Positions 1-9,131 of a DNA stretch of 64,000 bases are shown here, one piece after another (position 1 is the first letter of the stretch; each line of letters starts with the position of its first letter). The position numbers were made by a program, and so were the translations under genes. Below the pieces are notes generated by a model, which ran no database searches, was not told the DNA's origin, and saw nothing but the letters and a program-made list of their open reading frames with translations. The DNA is taken from NCBI RefSeq assembly GCF_042652345.1, contig NZ_JBHSJJ010000001.1:496001-560000 (forward strand). The letters run 5' to 3'. The DNA is from Negadavirga shengliensis. Its GTDB lineage: Bacteria > Bacteroidota > Bacteroidia > Cytophagales > Cyclobacteriaceae.

Positions 1-1736
1 AAGCACCCTCCATCGACACGCCGTTGCATGCGTTTCTCCCATTTAAACACATAGACCACCTCCATCCTGATGCGGCCATTGCCATAGCCGCATCCAAAGA
101 CGGGGAAAAAATCACAAAGGAACTTTTTGACGGGGAAATAGCCTGGGTGCCCTGGCAAAGACCCGGTTTCGACCTCGCGCTGAAATTGGATAAAGCCCTT
201 AAGGAAAATCCGGGCATCAGAGGCATTATGCTGGGGGGCCACGGCCTGTTTACCTGGGGAGACACTTCGTATGAATGCTATATCAACAGCTTAGAGGTGA
301 TTGATAAAGCCTCCCAATATTTAGAAGACAATTACGGCAAAAAACGCCCTGTGTTCGGCGGCCAAAAGATCCAATCGGTGGACAGCGGCAAAAGGAAGGA
401 TCAGGCTGCCAAAATTGCTCCTCACCTGCGGGGGCTGGCCTCCAGCTTTAACAGGATGGTAGGACATTTTACGGATGACGAGAGGGTGCTTGAGTTCATC
501 AATAGCAATGATCTTGACAAACTGGCTCCTTTGGGTACCAGCTGCCCTGATCATTTCCTTCGTACCAAGATACGTCCGCTCGTATTGGACATCCCTGCTG
601 ACCAAGACCTTAACGATATCTCCTCCATTAAATCTTATTTGGAAGAGGAGTTTAAAAAATACCGGGAATATTATACCCAATATTATGAAGACCATAAAAG
701 ACACAACAGCCCTGCCATAAGGGATTCCAACCCTGTGATCATCCTTTGGCCGGGAGTGGGCATGTTCTCCTATGCTAAAAACAAGCAAACCGCAAGGGTA
801 GCCAGCGAATTTTACATCAATGCCATCAATGTAATGAAAGGTGCCGAAGCCATATCCGAGTACGTCTCCTTGCCTTTACAGGAAGCTTTCGACATCGAAT
901 ATTGGCTGCTTGAGGAAGCCAAACTCCAAAGAATGCCTAAAGAAAAGCCGCTTTCCCGAAAAATCGCTTTTGTAACAGGCGGAGCAGGGGGTATCGGCAA
1001 GGCCATCGCCGACAGATTGGCCGGGGAAGGCGCCTGCGTTTTCATTACCGACATCAACAAAGATAATCTGGATCAGGCCGTGGGAACATACGATCGGGAC
1101 ACGGGAGCCGGTGCCTTGATGGATGTCACCAAAATGGAGGACATTGAAAAAGCTTTCAAAGAAACCATCCTCAAGTTTGGTGGCGTGGACATCATTGTCA
1201 ATTGCGCTGGATTGGCCATATCGAAACCCATTGACCAAACTTCTGAAAAAGACTGGGATATCCTTCAAGACGTGTTGGTAAAGGGTCAGTTTGCCGTTTC
1301 CAAAGCCGGGGTAAGTATCCTGAGGGCACAGAACACAGGCGGCGATATCGTCAACATTGCCAGTAAAAACGCTTTGGTATCCGGACCAAACAACGTAGGA
1401 TACGGTACCGCCAAAGCAGCCCAGGTACATATGAGCCGTCTTTTGGCCGCCGAACTTGGCCCTGATAAAATCCGCGTAAATGTGGTGAACCCTGATGCGG
1501 TGATAGAAGGCAGTAAAATTTGGGAAGGCGCTTGGGCGCAAGGCAGGGCCAAAGCTTATGGCATTAAAGTGGAGGAACTTCCTGCATTTTACGCAAAAAG
1601 AACCATCATGAACGAGATCATCTCTGTGGATGATATCGCCAACGGGGTGTTCGCCTTTGTAGGGGGAGACCTGAGCAAAAGTACCGGAAACATTTTGAAT
1701 GTGGATGGCGGTGTGGCCGCTGCCTTTGTCAGATAA
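1..1736 (+). CDS. rhaD: Bifunctional rhamnulose-1-phosphate aldolase / short-chain dehydrogenase, 5' partial
   Basis: This enzyme cleaves L-rhamnulose-1-phosphate to dihydroxyacetone phosphate and L-lactaldehyde, and its fused dehydrogenase half acts on the lactaldehyde. The frame is open from base 3, and the residues before the first possible start (TTG at 24) already read as the conserved 'SIDTPLHAFLPF' stretch, so the true start lies upstream of the window. About 577 residues are visible of a family length near 700. The first ~310 are the class II aldolase part ('HIDHLHPDA', 'GIMLGGHGLFTWG'). The rest is an SDR Rossmann domain: cofactor loop 'TGGAGGIGKAIAD', 'NCAG', and a C-terminal 'GNILNVDGG'. 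The SDR catalytic Tyr/Lys are visible in 'VGYGTAKAA'. It is the first visible gene of a rhamnose operon, 8 bp before the isomerase. Confidence 0.93.
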   Translation, partial: APSIDTPLHAFLPFKHIDHLHPDAAIAIAASKDGEKITKELFDGEIAWVPWQRPGFDLALKLDKALKENPGIRGIMLGGHGLFTWGDTSYECYINSLEVIDKASQYLEDNYGKKRPVFGGQKIQSVDSGKRKDQAAKIAPHLRGLASSFNRMVGHFTDDERVLEFINSNDLDKLAPLGTSCPDHFLRTKIRPLVLDIPADQDLNDISSIKSYLEEEFKKYREYYTQYYEDHKRHNSPAIRDSNPVIILWPGVGMFSYAKNKQTARVASEFYINAINVMKGAEAISEYVSLPLQEAFDIEYWLLEEAKLQRMPKEKPLSRKIAFVTGGAGGIGKAIADRLAGEGACVFITDINKDNLDQAVGTYDRDTGAGALMDVTKMEDIEKAFKETILKFGGVDIIVNCAGLAISKPIDQTSEKDWDILQDVLVKGQFAVSKAGVSILRAQNTGGDIVNIASKNALVSGPNNVGYGTAKAAQVHMSRLLAAELGPDKIRVNVVNPDAVIEGSKIWEGAWAQGRAKAYGIKVEELPAFYAKRTIMNEIISVDDIANGVFAFVGGDLSKSTGNILNVDGGVAAAFVR

Positions 1737-1744
1737 TCCGGGCT

Positions 1745-3028
1745 ATGCGAATCACCACCGATCAAATACAAACTCAGAATGACAAAACTCTCCCTCAGCA
1801 CCGGGAGAGTTTTGATCATTTAAGGCTGATCCTGGAAAGAAAAAATATCGATTCCCAACAAGTCATCGACAAAATCAAAAACTTTCAGGTGGCCATTCCA
1901 AGTTGGGCATTAGGCACGGGGGGAACGCGTTTTGCACGTTTTGCCGGTGGAGGCGAGCCCCGTTCACTGAAGGAAAAAATAGATGATGTGGGCATGCTCC
2001 ATGCGCTCAATGGCGGTTCGGGAGCCATTTCCCTCCATATACCCTGGGACATCCCTTCCGATGTGGATGCCGTCAAGTCACATGCCGCTGCTCTGGGACT
2101 GGCGTTTGATGCCGTAAATTCCAATACTTTTCAAGATCAGGAAAACCAAGGCCATTCCTATAAATTCGGGTCGCTCTGCCATACGGACAGCAGGGCGAGA
2201 AGACAGGCCATCGACCATAATCTGGAAGTGATCCACTATGGCAAAGAATTGGGTTCAAAATCCCTTACCGTATGGTTGGCCGATGGCTCTTCTTTTCCGG
2301 GGCAAATGAATTTTAGAAAAGCCCTGCAAAGGACATTTGATGCTCTCAAAGAAATTTACCAGGGAATGCCTGAGGATTGGAAAATGTTCGTGGAATATAA
2401 ACCCTATGAACCTTATTTCTATCATACGGTAATCCAGGATTGGGGGACTTCCCACCTGTTGGCCAGCCAGTTAGGAGAAAGGGCCTTTACATTGGTCGAC
2501 TTGGGGCACCACCTTCCCAACACGAACATCGAGCAGATAGTGGCCACGCTCATGATGCAGGGCAAGCTGGGGGGATTTCATTTCAATGATTCCAAATACG
2601 GAGACGATGACCTCACTGTGGGCGCTTTGAAACCTTACCAACTTTTTCTTATTTTTAATGAGTTGGTGGAAGGTATGGAAGATCCGTCTTCTCCCAATCC
2701 AACTCCCGCGTGGATGATTGATGCAAGCCATAACCTCAAAGATCCGCTGGAGGATTTGTTACAATCCGTGGAAGCCATTCAGCTGGCTTATGCACAGGCC
2801 TTAATCATCGACCGGATAAAGCTGGAAGAGGCCAGAGAAACGAATGATCCAGCATGGGCACAGGAAATTCTGCAGGAGGCATACCGAACGGATCTTAGGC
2901 CTCTTATTGCCGAGGCCCGGTTACAGGCTGGTGCAGCCATTAAGCCCTTCGGGGCTTACAGAAGTTTGAAAGTCAGGGATCAATTGATCAAAGAAAGAGG
3001 GCTGAAAACCATGGCCACAGGCCTTTGA
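1745..3028 (+). CDS. rhaI: L-rhamnose isomerase, RhaI-type TIM-barrel sugar isomerase
   Basis: Predicted to convert L-rhamnose to L-rhamnulose, the first step of the pathway completed by the kinase and aldolase on either side. The 427-residue protein matches the Pseudomonas/Rhizobium-type rhamnose isomerase family rather than E. coli RhaA. Visible family segments are 'AIPSWALGTGGTRF', 'WLADGSSFPGQ', 'VEYKPYEPYFYHT', 'LVDLGHHLPNTNIE' and 'GGFHFNDSKYGDDDL'; the last three hold the Glu, Asp and His residues expected to bind divalent metal. The ATG at 1745 lies 8 bp after the aldolase stop, so the two genes are surely cotranscribed. Substrate is inferred from family and neighbours; xylose-isomerase-like enzymes can be promiscuous. 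Confidence 0.9.
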   Translation: MRITTDQIQTQNDKTLPQHRESFDHLRLILERKNIDSQQVIDKIKNFQVAIPSWALGTGGTRFARFAGGGEPRSLKEKIDDVGMLHALNGGSGAISLHIPWDIPSDVDAVKSHAAALGLAFDAVNSNTFQDQENQGHSYKFGSLCHTDSRARRQAIDHNLEVIHYGKELGSKSLTVWLADGSSFPGQMNFRKALQRTFDALKEIYQGMPEDWKMFVEYKPYEPYFYHTVIQDWGTSHLLASQLGERAFTLVDLGHHLPNTNIEQIVATLMMQGKLGGFHFNDSKYGDDDLTVGALKPYQLFLIFNELVEGMEDPSSPNPTPAWMIDASHNLKDPLEDLLQSVEAIQLAYAQALIIDRIKLEEARETNDPAWAQEILQEAYRTDLRPLIAEARLQAGAAIKPFGAYRSLKVRDQLIKERGLKTMATGL

Positions 3029-3045
3029 GCAAATGGCATATTTCC

Positions 3046-3066
3046 AAAGTAAAATGGCTTTACTTT
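3046..3066 (+). terminator. Small A/T-rich hairpin between isomerase and kinase
   Basis: AAAGTAAA (3046-3053) pairs perfectly with TTTACTTT (3059-3066) around a 5-nt loop. No long T run follows, and the genes on both sides belong to one pathway. It may therefore be a processing or attenuation hairpin rather than a full terminator, or chance. Confidence 0.3.
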
Positions 3067-3103
3067 AGCTTACAAATTATTAACAAACACATAACCGAAC
3101 AAT

Positions 3104-4447
3104 ATGCCCATACCGGTAATCGCCATATTCGATATAGGTAAGACCAATAAAAAATTCTTTCTTTTTGACGAATTCCTTCAGGAAATCAAAGAAGAATATG
3201 TCAAATTTCCGACGATCACAGATGAGGATGGGGAAGAATGTGATGACCTGGAAAAAATAAGCCATTGGGTGAAAGAAACGGTGAAAAAGCTTTGTGAAGA
3301 CCCGGAATATGAAGTGAAAGCGCTCAATTTTTCCACTTATGGTGCTTCCTTTGTTTCGATAGATGAAGAAGGGCAGCCCATCACTCCCATTTATAATTAC
3401 CTGAAACACTTTCCGGAAGATCTCCACAAGGAATTTTATGGGCAGTATCCGGAAGAAGAAATCAATGTGACCACCGCCTCCCCCACCTTGGGTATGTTGA
3501 ATTCAGGACTCCAGTTATTGTGGCTGAAAAGGAAGAGACCGAAGGTATTTAAGAAAATAAAATATTCCCTTCACCTGCCCCAATATATTTCTTATCTATT
3601 TACCGGTGAAGCTGTTAGTGAACCCACTTCAATAGGCTGTCATACCAAGCTCTGGGATTTTCCCAAATCCGATTATCATCAATGGGTTTATAAGGAGGGT
3701 ATTGCTGAAAAATTACCGAAAACCGTCCCCACGACGCACAGTTTTGAAAAGGAAATATGCGGCCAAAAAGTGCAGGTGGGAGTGGGTATTCATGACAGTT
3801 CCTCTGCCTTGGCCTCTTACCTGATCAAGATTGATGAACCGTTTATGTTGATCTCTACAGGCACATGGAGCATCACCTTGAACCCGTATCCCGACGGTAA
3901 CCTCACCTTCAGCGAGCTTCAAAATGACTGTCTGAATTTCCTCTCCATTCATGGTAAAACCGTAAAAGCCAGCAGATTTTTCCTGGGATATGAACTGGAC
4001 CACCAACTCGAAAAGCTTAACCGGATATTTGACAAACCGCCAAAATACTACAAGGGCATACCACCTGATGGGAAACTGGTTCAGGCATTGACGAGTGGGC
4101 AGGAACACCCAAGCTTTTATCCCGAAACCATTGCCAGAACACCCTTGGTGGCTGAAATCTTTCCGGAAAACCACTGGGACCCTTCAGCCTATCCGGATTA
4201 TGAAACCGCTTACCATCATTTGATATGGGGGCTCGCCAGAATGCAGGCCGCCTCGCTTAAACTGGCCCAAGGCAAATCATCCATCAAAAAAGTGTATATT
4301 GACGGTGGTTTTGTACATAATCAAGTTTTCATCCGGCTGTTGAAAGCGCTTTTGGAAAATTATGAACTCGAATTTTCTGATTTCCCGCTGGGATCTGCGT
4401 ATGGTGCCGCATTGATGCTCAAAGCTTATAATGAAAATAAAGTTTAA
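3104..4447 (+). CDS. FGGY-family carbohydrate kinase, probable L-rhamnulokinase
   Basis: Predicted cytoplasmic ATP-dependent sugar kinase that would phosphorylate L-rhamnulose to rhamnulose-1-phosphate for the upstream aldolase. The 447-residue protein has both FGGY actin-like halves: the N-terminal phosphate loop 'FDIGKTNKKFFLFDE', 'FSTYGASFVSID', the catalytic-base region 'VGVGIHDSSSA', the second-lobe loop 'ISTGTWSITLNPY', and a C-terminal 'VYIDGGFVHNQ' followed by 'GSAYGAALM'. It is diverged from E. coli RhaB, so the rhamnulose assignment rests on its place directly after an isomerase and an aldolase. Fuculo- or xylulokinase activity is the alternative. A 75-bp gap with a hairpin separates it from the isomerase. 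Confidence 0.82.
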   Translation: MPIPVIAIFDIGKTNKKFFLFDEFLQEIKEEYVKFPTITDEDGEECDDLEKISHWVKETVKKLCEDPEYEVKALNFSTYGASFVSIDEEGQPITPIYNYLKHFPEDLHKEFYGQYPEEEINVTTASPTLGMLNSGLQLLWLKRKRPKVFKKIKYSLHLPQYISYLFTGEAVSEPTSIGCHTKLWDFPKSDYHQWVYKEGIAEKLPKTVPTTHSFEKEICGQKVQVGVGIHDSSSALASYLIKIDEPFMLISTGTWSITLNPYPDGNLTFSELQNDCLNFLSIHGKTVKASRFFLGYELDHQLEKLNRIFDKPPKYYKGIPPDGKLVQALTSGQEHPSFYPETIARTPLVAEIFPENHWDPSAYPDYETAYHHLIWGLARMQAASLKLAQGKSSIKKVYIDGGFVHNQVFIRLLKALLENYELEFSDFPLGSAYGAALMLKAYNENKV

Positions 4448-5378
4448 CCCTATGATAAAAGTTGTGTTGCTTCTGTTTTGCGTGGTGGGATTTGGCATGT
4501 CCCTATGGGCCCAAGAGGGGCTCATCACCCTCAATCTCTACAATGGAGAGGCCCCTTATCATAAACAAACCCGGATTAAGGAGGAAATCCAGCATCACGA
4601 CATCATTTCAGTCAGGAGTGTCCAGGATCCTCAGATCCAGGTGTTTTTACCTTCAAAACGCAACGCAACCGGCAAAGCGGTCATCATATGTCCCGGCGGA
4701 GGATATGGGGTTTTGGCCTATGACTGGGAAGGCATTGACATAGCGAAATGGCTGAACAGCCACGGCATAGCCGGCATCGTGTTAAAGTACCGCCTGCCTT
4801 CAAGGGAAACCCAGACCGAGCCGCACATTGTGCCCATGGTGGATGGGCAGAGGGCCATCAGGATGGTCAGGCATCACGCTGAGCAGTGGAATATCGATCC
4901 CGAACAGATCGGCATCATGGGATTTTCCGCCGGGGGACATCTGGCATCCACGTTAGGTACGCGGTATGATGACGGGAATCCCGGTTCAAACGATCCCATT
5001 GAGGGGAAACATTGCAGGCCGAATTTCATGATTTTAGGATATCCTGTCATTTCATTTACCCAGCACATCACACACATTGGATCAAGAAACAACCTCATTG
5101 GAACTGACCCTGACCAAAAATGGGTGGATTTTTTTAGCAATGAATTACAGGTGCAGCCCGACACCCCTCCCACCTTCATTTTTCATTCCCAGGATGACAA
5201 AGGTGTTCCCGTACAACACAGCTTGTTATTTTATGAGGGGCTTGTAAAAAACCAGGTTCCCGCTGAAATGCACCTTTATCCCACGGGTGGGCATGGTTAT
5301 TCCTTGTCCATTAATAAAGAGGGCACGCAACAGGGGTGGATGGAAAACTGCATCCGGTGGATCCAACACCTTCCCTAA
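4431..5378 (+). CDS. Exported alpha/beta hydrolase, acetylxylan-esterase-like
   Basis: A 315-residue secreted serine hydrolase of the BD-FAE/acetylesterase type, likely to remove acetyl groups from plant polysaccharide. An N-terminal hydrophobic stretch ending 'GMSLWAQE' looks like a signal peptide. The oxyanion 'CPGGGYGVLAYDWEG' segment, nucleophile elbow 'GFSAGGHLAS' and C-terminal 'PTGGHGYSL' give the Ser and His of the triad; the Asp probably lies in 'FHSQDDKGVPVQHS'. The ATG at 4431 overlaps the kinase by 17 bp. A second ATG at 4452 would remove the overlap and keep the signal peptide, so the start is uncertain. The location suggests pectin deacetylation coupled to rhamnose use. Confidence 0.82.
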   Translation: MKIKFNPMIKVVLLLFCVVGFGMSLWAQEGLITLNLYNGEAPYHKQTRIKEEIQHHDIISVRSVQDPQIQVFLPSKRNATGKAVIICPGGGYGVLAYDWEGIDIAKWLNSHGIAGIVLKYRLPSRETQTEPHIVPMVDGQRAIRMVRHHAEQWNIDPEQIGIMGFSAGGHLASTLGTRYDDGNPGSNDPIEGKHCRPNFMILGYPVISFTQHITHIGSRNNLIGTDPDQKWVDFFSNELQVQPDTPPTFIFHSQDDKGVPVQHSLLFYEGLVKNQVPAEMHLYPTGGHGYSLSINKEGTQQGWMENCIRWIQHLP

Positions 5379-5392
5379 CCGGAAAATAGAAA

Positions 5393-6709
5393 ATGGCACT
5401 TCCCTTATTGAAAGTAAAAGCCGGCAACCAATTTCTCATAGATGAAAACGACAAACCTTTTTTTTGGCTGGGCGATACAGCCTGGGAATTATTGCATCGT
5501 TTAAACGGGGAAGAAACGGCTGCATACCTGGACAACAGGGCTAAAAAAGGGTTTACTGTAGTCCAAACCGTAATCCTCGCGGAACTTGATGGGCTTAACA
5601 CGCCAAATGCCCTTGGGGAAACTCCTTTACTTGAAAATGATCCCACCCGGCCCAATGAAAAGTATTTTGAACATATAGATCAAGTGGTCCATATGGCCCG
5701 TGAGACCGGGCTTTACCTAGGTCTATTACCTACCTGGGGAGACAAATACAACAAAAAGTGGGGCATAGGCCCTGAAATTTTCAACCCGAAAAATGCTAGG
5801 ATCTTTGGAGAATACCTGGCCAAAAGATATGGCCATCATAATCATATTATTTGGATTCTTGGAGGTGACCGCGTGCCAGCCAATGAAGAGGATTATCAAA
5901 TCAACTGCAAAATGGCATTGGGATTGAAGCGGCATGCGCCGCGACAACTGATCACCCTGCACCCTATGGGAGGACATATCGCGAGTGATATTTATGGCCA
6001 GGAAAGCTGGTTGGATCTGGACATGTTCCAGTCAAGGCACCAGAAAGGTTTCAAAGAATATACTTTTACCAGAAAAGCTTGCAAAAACAAGCCCACACGA
6101 CCTGTGATAGACGGTGAACCCGGATATGAAAACATCCCCAACCTCCTCAATAAAATGCATGTATCCCGCCTGAACGATTTTGACGTACGCCGGGCAGCTT
6201 ATTGGAATATGATGAGCGGTGCAGCCGGACACACCTACGGCTGCAATGAGGTATGGCAGATGTACAGTATAGGCAAAAAAGCACTTCATGGTGCTTACCT
6301 GAATTGGCGGGAAGCATTGGATCTCCCGGGATCCTCGCAAATGGGGTTTATGAAGAAGCTGTTTGAAAGCCTTCCCTGGCAGCATCTGCGTCCGGATCCA
6401 GAGATAATCGGGGGCTTTAATTTTAAAAACGCTGCTTATATCTCCGCAGTCATGGGGATAAAAAAAGACATGGTCTTGGCATATAGTCCCGCTGGCCGCT
6501 CCATACACATGAAAAGCGATAGGCTTGTACCAGGTCAGTACCCCACTTTTTGGTTCAATCCTAAACAGGGCACGGTTTCAGCAGCCGGCATATGGGATAA
6601 TGAAAAAAATAAGAAGTTTAAGGTTCCGGATAAAACCAAAGACTGGCTGCTTTTAATCCTATCCGAAGATAAAAACGAGCAATGGCAATGCCCCTTTCCC
6701 GAAGTTTAA
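5393..6709 (+). CDS. GH140-like glycoside hydrolase (DUF4038 plus putative collagen-binding domain)
   Basis: The 438-residue protein belongs to the DUF4038/GH140 group, whose characterised Bacteroides member removes apiose from the pectin rhamnogalacturonan II. The hallmark 'FFWLGDTAWELLHRL' is at residues ~21-35. A TIM barrel follows with 'YLGLLPTWGDKYNKKWG' and 'IIWILGGDRVP', and an acidic segment 'RPVIDGEPGYENI' probably carries a catalytic Glu. The last ~90 residues fit the small beta domain usually appended to DUF4038. No signal peptide is visible at the ATG at 5393, unlike many family members, so it may act on imported oligosaccharides. It starts 14 bp after the esterase stop, in the same operon. 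Apiosidase specificity is inferred. Confidence 0.8.
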   Translation: MALPLLKVKAGNQFLIDENDKPFFWLGDTAWELLHRLNGEETAAYLDNRAKKGFTVVQTVILAELDGLNTPNALGETPLLENDPTRPNEKYFEHIDQVVHMARETGLYLGLLPTWGDKYNKKWGIGPEIFNPKNARIFGEYLAKRYGHHNHIIWILGGDRVPANEEDYQINCKMALGLKRHAPRQLITLHPMGGHIASDIYGQESWLDLDMFQSRHQKGFKEYTFTRKACKNKPTRPVIDGEPGYENIPNLLNKMHVSRLNDFDVRRAAYWNMMSGAAGHTYGCNEVWQMYSIGKKALHGAYLNWREALDLPGSSQMGFMKKLFESLPWQHLRPDPEIIGGFNFKNAAYISAVMGIKKDMVLAYSPAGRSIHMKSDRLVPGQYPTFWFNPKQGTVSAAGIWDNEKNKKFKVPDKTKDWLLLILSEDKNEQWQCPFPEV

Positions 6710-6850
6710 AGAAAAAAATTTCAGAACAAATTGTACGTCAACGACAACATTAATTCAAAAAGCAAAAAAGAGGCATCGTAAAGCTTTTTAGTGTGGATAA
6801 AATTGTGGATAATCTATAAAAACCTTGCACAAATTTTTTAAAGAAGCAGT

Positions 6851-7285
6851 TTAGCTGTTTTTACCTGTTCCGTAAGCCGTCAGCACAAATTTTCTGGATC
6901 CGCCATGGTTCCGGAATTCCCCCAAATAAATTCCCTGCCAAATACCGAGGTTCAGTTTCCCATGGGTAATAGGAATTTGCAGCTGTGAGCCGAAAATACT
7001 GCTTTTAACGTGCGCAGGCATATCATCGGGCCCTTCATAGGTGTGGATAAAGTGTGGATAATCCTCCGGGATCAGGTCGTTTATAAAAGTTTCAAAATCC
7101 TTCCTCACCGTAGGGTCGGCATTTTCATTGAGGCTAATACCCGCAGAAGTGTGTTTTATTAAAATATGTAAAAGACCTGTATTGATTCTCCTGATTTCAG
7201 GAAAGTTATCCACAATTTCATTTGTAATTAGATGAAAACCGCGATCAAATGGTTTTAATTGGATTTCTTTTTGATAAAATTCCAT
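6851..7285 (-). CDS. YjbQ/UPF0047 family protein
   Basis: A 144-residue member of the compact YjbQ family, some members of which show weak thiamine-phosphate-synthase activity in vitro; the true role is unsettled. Family marks are 'GLLHILIKHTSAGISLNENADPTV' in shortened form ('HTSAGISLNENADPTV'), 'HVKSSIFGSQLQIPI', 'GIWQGIYLGEFRNHG' and a C-terminal 'FVLTAYG'. The conserved His and Asn are expected metal and phosphate ligands. It stands alone on the minus strand between the rhamnose operon and the GlcG-like gene. ThiD lies about 2 kb away on the other strand, but no operon links the two. Confidence 0.9.
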   Translation of the reverse strand: MEFYQKEIQLKPFDRGFHLITNEIVDNFPEIRRINTGLLHILIKHTSAGISLNENADPTVRKDFETFINDLIPEDYPHFIHTYEGPDDMPAHVKSSIFGSQLQIPITHGKLNLGIWQGIYLGEFRNHGGSRKFVLTAYGTGKNS

Positions 7286-7398
7286 AATTTTTGAAGGTTC
7301 TTTTAGATGTCAAATATATAAAATTCAGGTTTAGCCATTTATTAATTATCTTTATCCTTGATAGTTAATTTTCACTTAAAACAAGAACCCGGAAAAAT

Positions 7399-7869
7399 AT
7401 GAAAAAATTGATCTATTTAGGATTATGTATGATGTTGACATTCGTATCCCATCAGCAGTTAGCCCAAGGTTTAAGCAGCAGGGTCATCAGCTTGGAAGAA
7501 GCACAAAAAATCTCCGATGCGGCCGAAGACCGGGCCAGACAAGACAACTGGAATGTGGTCATTGCTGTGTTGGATGCCGGAGGCCATCTCATCTCGCTAA
7601 GAAGAATGGATGGCACACAGGTGGGAAGCGTGGAAGTGGCCATGAAAAAAGCCGAAACCGCGGTGAAATTCAAAAGACCTACCAAGGTATTTGAGGAGGC
7701 TGTGAAAGGTGGGAACGTTCATATAATGACTTTACCTAATGTGACTGCCGTAGAGGGGGGCTTGCCCATTACACATCACGGCCAAGTCATTGGCTCCATC
7801 GGTGTGAGCGGCGTAACTTCCGCACAGGACGGTATAATAGCCGCATCGGGCGTTGAAGCTTTTAAATAA
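7399..7869 (+). CDS. Exported GlcG/HbpS-family protein
   Basis: A 156-residue protein of the GlcG/HbpS (DUF336) family, small alpha/beta proteins that in some bacteria bind haem or associate with glycolate or other catabolic operons. An N-terminal signal peptide is visible (Lys-rich start, hydrophobic core, likely cleavage after 'QQLAQG'), so it is probably periplasmic. Core motifs are 'VVIAVLDAGGHLISLRRMDG', 'AMKKAETAVKFKRPT' and 'GGLPITHHGQVIGSIGVSG'. It is followed by a hairpin terminator, so it is probably monocistronic. The ligand cannot be told from sequence. Confidence 0.85.
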   Translation: MKKLIYLGLCMMLTFVSHQQLAQGLSSRVISLEEAQKISDAAEDRARQDNWNVVIAVLDAGGHLISLRRMDGTQVGSVEVAMKKAETAVKFKRPTKVFEEAVKGGNVHIMTLPNVTAVEGGLPITHHGQVIGSIGVSGVTSAQDGIIAASGVEAFK

Positions 7870-7887
7870 ATAAACACCAATAAGTTG

Positions 7888-7918
7888 AAGCCAGCCGCCC
7901 AATGTGTGGCTGGCTTTT
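7888..7918 (+). terminator. Rho-independent-type terminator after the GlcG/HbpS-like gene
   Basis: AAGCCAGCC (7888-7896) pairs perfectly with GGCTGGCTT (7908-7916) around an 11-nt loop and is followed by a short T run. It ends 3 bp before the ATG of the aminotransferase. That argues against any upstream start for that gene and places its own promoter within or before the hairpin. Confidence 0.75.
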
Positions 7919-7920
7919 GG

Positions 7921-9081
7921 ATGAATATGAACAAAATCAAAGATATATCTTCTAAATTACCCTATGCCGGTACTACCATTTTTACGGTAATGTCCAAGCT
8001 TGCCACCGACGAAGAAGCCCTGAACCTTTCCCAAGGCTTTCCCAGTTTTGACTGTTCACCCCTGCTCACGGAACGGGTTAACCATTATATGAAAAAAGGT
8101 TTCAACCAGTATGCGCCGATGAGCGGTATTCCTCCCCTAAGGGAAAGCCTAGCCGAAAAAACCGAAAAAGTCTACGGCATCAGCTATGATCCGGAAACTG
8201 AGGTGACCATTACCTCAGGAGCCACGGAAGCTATTTTTTGTGCGGTAACCGCAGTGGTTCATCCCGGAGACGAAGTGATCATCTTCGAACCCGCGTATGA
8301 CAGTTATGTGCCAGCCATTGACCTCAACGGCGGCACACCGGTATATATAACCCTTGCGGCACCTGATTTTAAAATAAACTGGGAAGAGGTCAAAACCGCC
8401 ATTTCTTCCAAAACCAAAGCCATCATCGTCAATACACCGCATAATCCGGTCGGAAATATTTTTACCCGCGAGGATTTGGATGCATTGGCCGCGCTGATAA
8501 GAGATAAGGAAATTTTTGTCATCAGTGACGAGGTTTACGAGCACATCGTTTTTGATGGGGAAATACACCATTCCATGATGACCCATCCGGTATTGCGGGA
8601 GAGGTCTTTTGTATGCGGCTCTTTTGGAAAAACCTATCACACCACGGGGTGGAAAATAGGTTACTGCCTGGCTCCAAAGGTTCTATCCGAAGAATTCAGG
8701 AGGATCCATCAGTACATTACCTTCAGTACCGTGACCCCCATGCAGTACGCGTTGGCGGATTTTCTCAAGATCCCCTCTCATTATGAAGAACTGAGCCGTT
8801 TCTATCAGGATAAACGCGACAAATTCAACCAAGCGATACAGGCCTCCAGGTTCAAATTCACACCATCCAAAGGCAGTTTTTTCCAGATTGTATCCTATAA
8901 GGAAATCACAGACGAATACGATTATGACCTGGCAGTCCGTCTGACAAAAGAAATCAAGGTGGCTTCCATCCCGGTATCCGTATTTTACAACGACAAAATT
9001 GACGATAAGCTGCTGAGGTTCTGTTTTGCCAAAGACGATGAGATTTTGGAGCGTGCCGGAGAGATCCTTTGCAGGCTCTGA
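7921..9081 (+). CDS. Class I/II PLP-dependent aminotransferase (methionine / kynurenine aminotransferase type)
   Basis: A 386-residue fold-type I aminotransferase resembling YbdL/KAT-type enzymes that act on methionine, glutamine or aromatic amino acids. Visible motifs are 'LSQGFPSFDC' near the N terminus, 'YAPMSGIPPLRE', 'TSGATEAIF' at the phosphate-binding region, 'NTPHNPVGN' (Asn to pyridine ring), 'ISDEVYEHIVFD' (Asp/Tyr to PLP), and the Schiff-base Lys in 'GSFGKTYHTTGWKIGY'. A C-terminal 'LLRFCFAKDD' holds the carboxylate-binding Arg. A longer frame could start from TTG at 7885, but that would lie inside the preceding terminator, so ATG 7921 (or 7927) is chosen. In methionine salvage it would regenerate methionine from its keto acid; that role is inferred. 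Confidence 0.88.
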   Translation: MNMNKIKDISSKLPYAGTTIFTVMSKLATDEEALNLSQGFPSFDCSPLLTERVNHYMKKGFNQYAPMSGIPPLRESLAEKTEKVYGISYDPETEVTITSGATEAIFCAVTAVVHPGDEVIIFEPAYDSYVPAIDLNGGTPVYITLAAPDFKINWEEVKTAISSKTKAIIVNTPHNPVGNIFTREDLDALAALIRDKEIFVISDEVYEHIVFDGEIHHSMMTHPVLRERSFVCGSFGKTYHTTGWKIGYCLAPKVLSEEFRRIHQYITFSTVTPMQYALADFLKIPSHYEELSRFYQDKRDKFNQAIQASRFKFTPSKGSFFQIVSYKEITDEYDYDLAVRLTKEIKVASIPVSVFYNDKIDDKLLRFCFAKDDEILERAGEILCRL

Positions 9082-9131
9082 GGATTTCCAGAAGGGTTTG
9101 TGAACTTTGAAATTAAAAAGGCAAAAAAACT

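Noticed and set aside
7885..7920. TTG start that would extend the aminotransferase by 12 residues
   Set aside because: The added bases form the terminator of the preceding gene. ATG 7921 gives the normal family N terminus.
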